Shown here piece by piece: positions 13,178-13,765 of a DNA stretch of 13,765 bases (its first letter is position 1; each line of letters opens with the position of its first letter). Made by a program: the position numbers and the translations under genes. This DNA is from Alphaproteobacteria bacterium (GTDB lineage: Bacteria > Pseudomonadota > Alphaproteobacteria > Rs-D84): the NCBI GenBank assembly GCA_029051085.1, contig JAIDLK010000062.1, positions 1-13,765 on the forward strand, in the 5' to 3' direction. The notes under the pieces were generated by a model that had not been told where the DNA came from, did no database searches, and saw only the letters and a program-made list of their open reading frames with translations.

Positions 13178-13546
13178 ATGCCACGTGTATGTAAAGTTAC
13201 TGGTAAGAAAACAGAAGTAGGGATGAACGTTTCCCACTCTATGCGTCATACGAAACGCACATTCTTGCCGAACCTGCAAAAATTAAAGTTCCACAGCGAT
13301 ATTTTAAACCGTGACTTTTCGTTGCGTATTTCGGCGGCGGGCTTGCGCACGCTGACCAAGCACAGTGGTCTGGACGGTTATGTAACGGCAAAGCCGGTAT
13401 CGCGTTTGACCGAGGAAATGGCTGCGATTAAGAAAGCCATTGAAAAGAAAGTGGGCAAGGCAGAAGCGCCGGCGAAAAAGCCGACACACAAGCCGAACCG
13501 CAGCGCCCGCTTGGTCAAAAAGGTTGAAGCAAAGAAAGCTGCATAA
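13178..13546 (+). CDS. rpmB: 50S ribosomal protein bL28
   Basis: bL28 is a small zinc-free or zinc-binding 50S protein near the exit-site region. The N-terminus PRVCKVTGKKTEVGMNVSHSMRHTKRTFLPNL is a typical bL28 sequence, and DFSLRISAAGLRTLTKHSGLDGY completes the core. At 122 residues it is longer than E. coli bL28 (78) and has a basic Lys/Ala tail from about residue 85; moderately extended forms are common in alphaproteobacteria. AAAGGA serves as ribosome binding site. The tRNA-Leu follows 17 bases after the stop, and both are probably one transcript ended by the terminator at 13654-13687. The usual partner rpmG is not adjacent. Confidence 0.95.
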   Translation: MPRVCKVTGKKTEVGMNVSHSMRHTKRTFLPNLQKLKFHSDILNRDFSLRISAAGLRTLTKHSGLDGYVTAKPVSRLTEEMAAIKKAIEKKVGKAEAPAKKPTHKPNRSARLVKKVEAKKAA

Positions 13547-13563
13547 GTTTTCTTGTGCCTTCT

Positions 13564-13648
13564 GGCCCCGTGGCGGAATTGGTAGACGCGCTTGACTCAA
13601 AATCAAGTTCTGCAAGGAGTGTCGGTTCGAGTCCGACCAGGGCCACCA
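13564..13648 (+). tRNA. tRNA-Leu (anticodon CAA)
   Basis: This is an 85-base class II tRNA with encoded CCA. The anticodon stem CTTGA/TCAAG encloses the loop CTCAAAA, giving anticodon CAA, which reads UUG. There is a long variable arm before the T arm GTCGG-TTCGAGT-CCGAC. The D arm TGGCGGAATTGGTAGACGC is typical of leucine tRNA. In the acceptor, GGCCCCG against CAGGGCC leaves one C-A mismatch at position 6. Confidence 0.93.
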
Positions 13649-13653
13649 GAAAT

Positions 13654-13687
13654 AAAAAAACACCCCGCAACCGCGGGGTGTTTTTTT
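13654..13687 (+). terminator. Intrinsic terminator after tRNA-Leu
   Basis: CACCCCGC and GCGGGGTG with the loop AACC form a strong stem, extended by the flanking A-run and T-run and followed by eight T. The A-run before it makes it potentially bidirectional. Confidence 0.92.
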
Positions 13688-13713
13688 TACAGGCAAACCA
13701 GTTTCAAATACCA

Positions 13714-13746
13714 CGAAGATGATAGACTATCTTCGCGGGAAGATAG
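13714..13746. other. Competing hairpins at the right edge
   Basis: CGAAGAT (13714-13720) pairs with ATCTTCG (13729-13735). The overlapping CTATCTTC (13727-13734) pairs with GAAGATAG (13739-13746) through the loop GCGG. The two hairpins exclude each other. No gene is visible after it in the window, so whether this is a leader switch or an incidental palindrome cannot be judged. Confidence 0.35.
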
Positions 13747-13765
13747 GTTATTCTGAATCCGGCAA

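Noticed and set aside
13304..13714. Minus-strand frame containing PWSDSNRHSLQNLILSQARL
   Set aside because: It is the antisense of tRNA-Leu and of rpmB, a common false prediction.

Overview
The window looks like chromosomal housekeeping DNA from an alphaproteobacterium, probably an uncultured lineage with a compact genome. The evidence is an alphaproteobacterial-type ParC ending in a GFPRSGKF-like tail, LpxI rather than LpxH for lipid A synthesis, a RlmD/TrmA-family methyltransferase of the short alphaproteobacterial kind, and a RpoH-type promoter before clpB. No phage, insertion sequence, CRISPR array or toxin-antitoxin locus was recognised. The taxonomy is inferred from protein resemblance by eye, not from a search.

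Layout. At the left edge is a possible start of a minus-strand gene (1-91). Then come parC (215-2446, +) with its terminator and a 590-base gap. The gap holds a mirrored palindromic repeat (2476-2583), a consensus-like promoter, and two tandem structured elements that share a sequence core and a fold plan (about 2645-2765 and 2858-2977). A terminator-like hairpin closes the gap. Next is a small exported protein with a possible PD-(D/E)XK-like core (3037-3390, +), a second copy of the mirrored repeat (3391-3472), and lpxI on the minus strand (3505-4335).

Divergent from lpxI is a compact plus-strand operon: two outer-membrane beta-barrel proteins (4425-5195 and 5213-5866) and an RNA uracil-C5 methyltransferase (5866-6789) that overlaps the second one by a single base. 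A bidirectional terminator separates it from a minus-strand group. In transcription order that group is tRNA-Ala(UGC), rpsU (bS21), and an unrecognised 106-residue protein with its own doubled promoter. Divergent from the tRNA is a two-gene operon: an MsbA-type ABC exporter, apparently on a leaderless mRNA, overlapped by an unrecognised 449-residue basic protein with three about 40-residue repeats. A long shared hairpin ends this operon and, from the other side, clpB.

clpB (10949-13006, -) has no N-terminal Clp_N domain. It has a perfect Shine-Dalgarno and a heat-shock (RpoH-like) promoter, so the short form appears genuine. Divergent from it are rpmB (bL28) and tRNA-Leu(CAA), closed by a strong terminator.

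The least explained parts are the two tandem structured elements between parC and 3037, and the exporter-linked three-repeat protein. Everything else is recognisable core function, with some local shortenings (ClpB and the RNA methyltransferase) that fit a streamlined genome.
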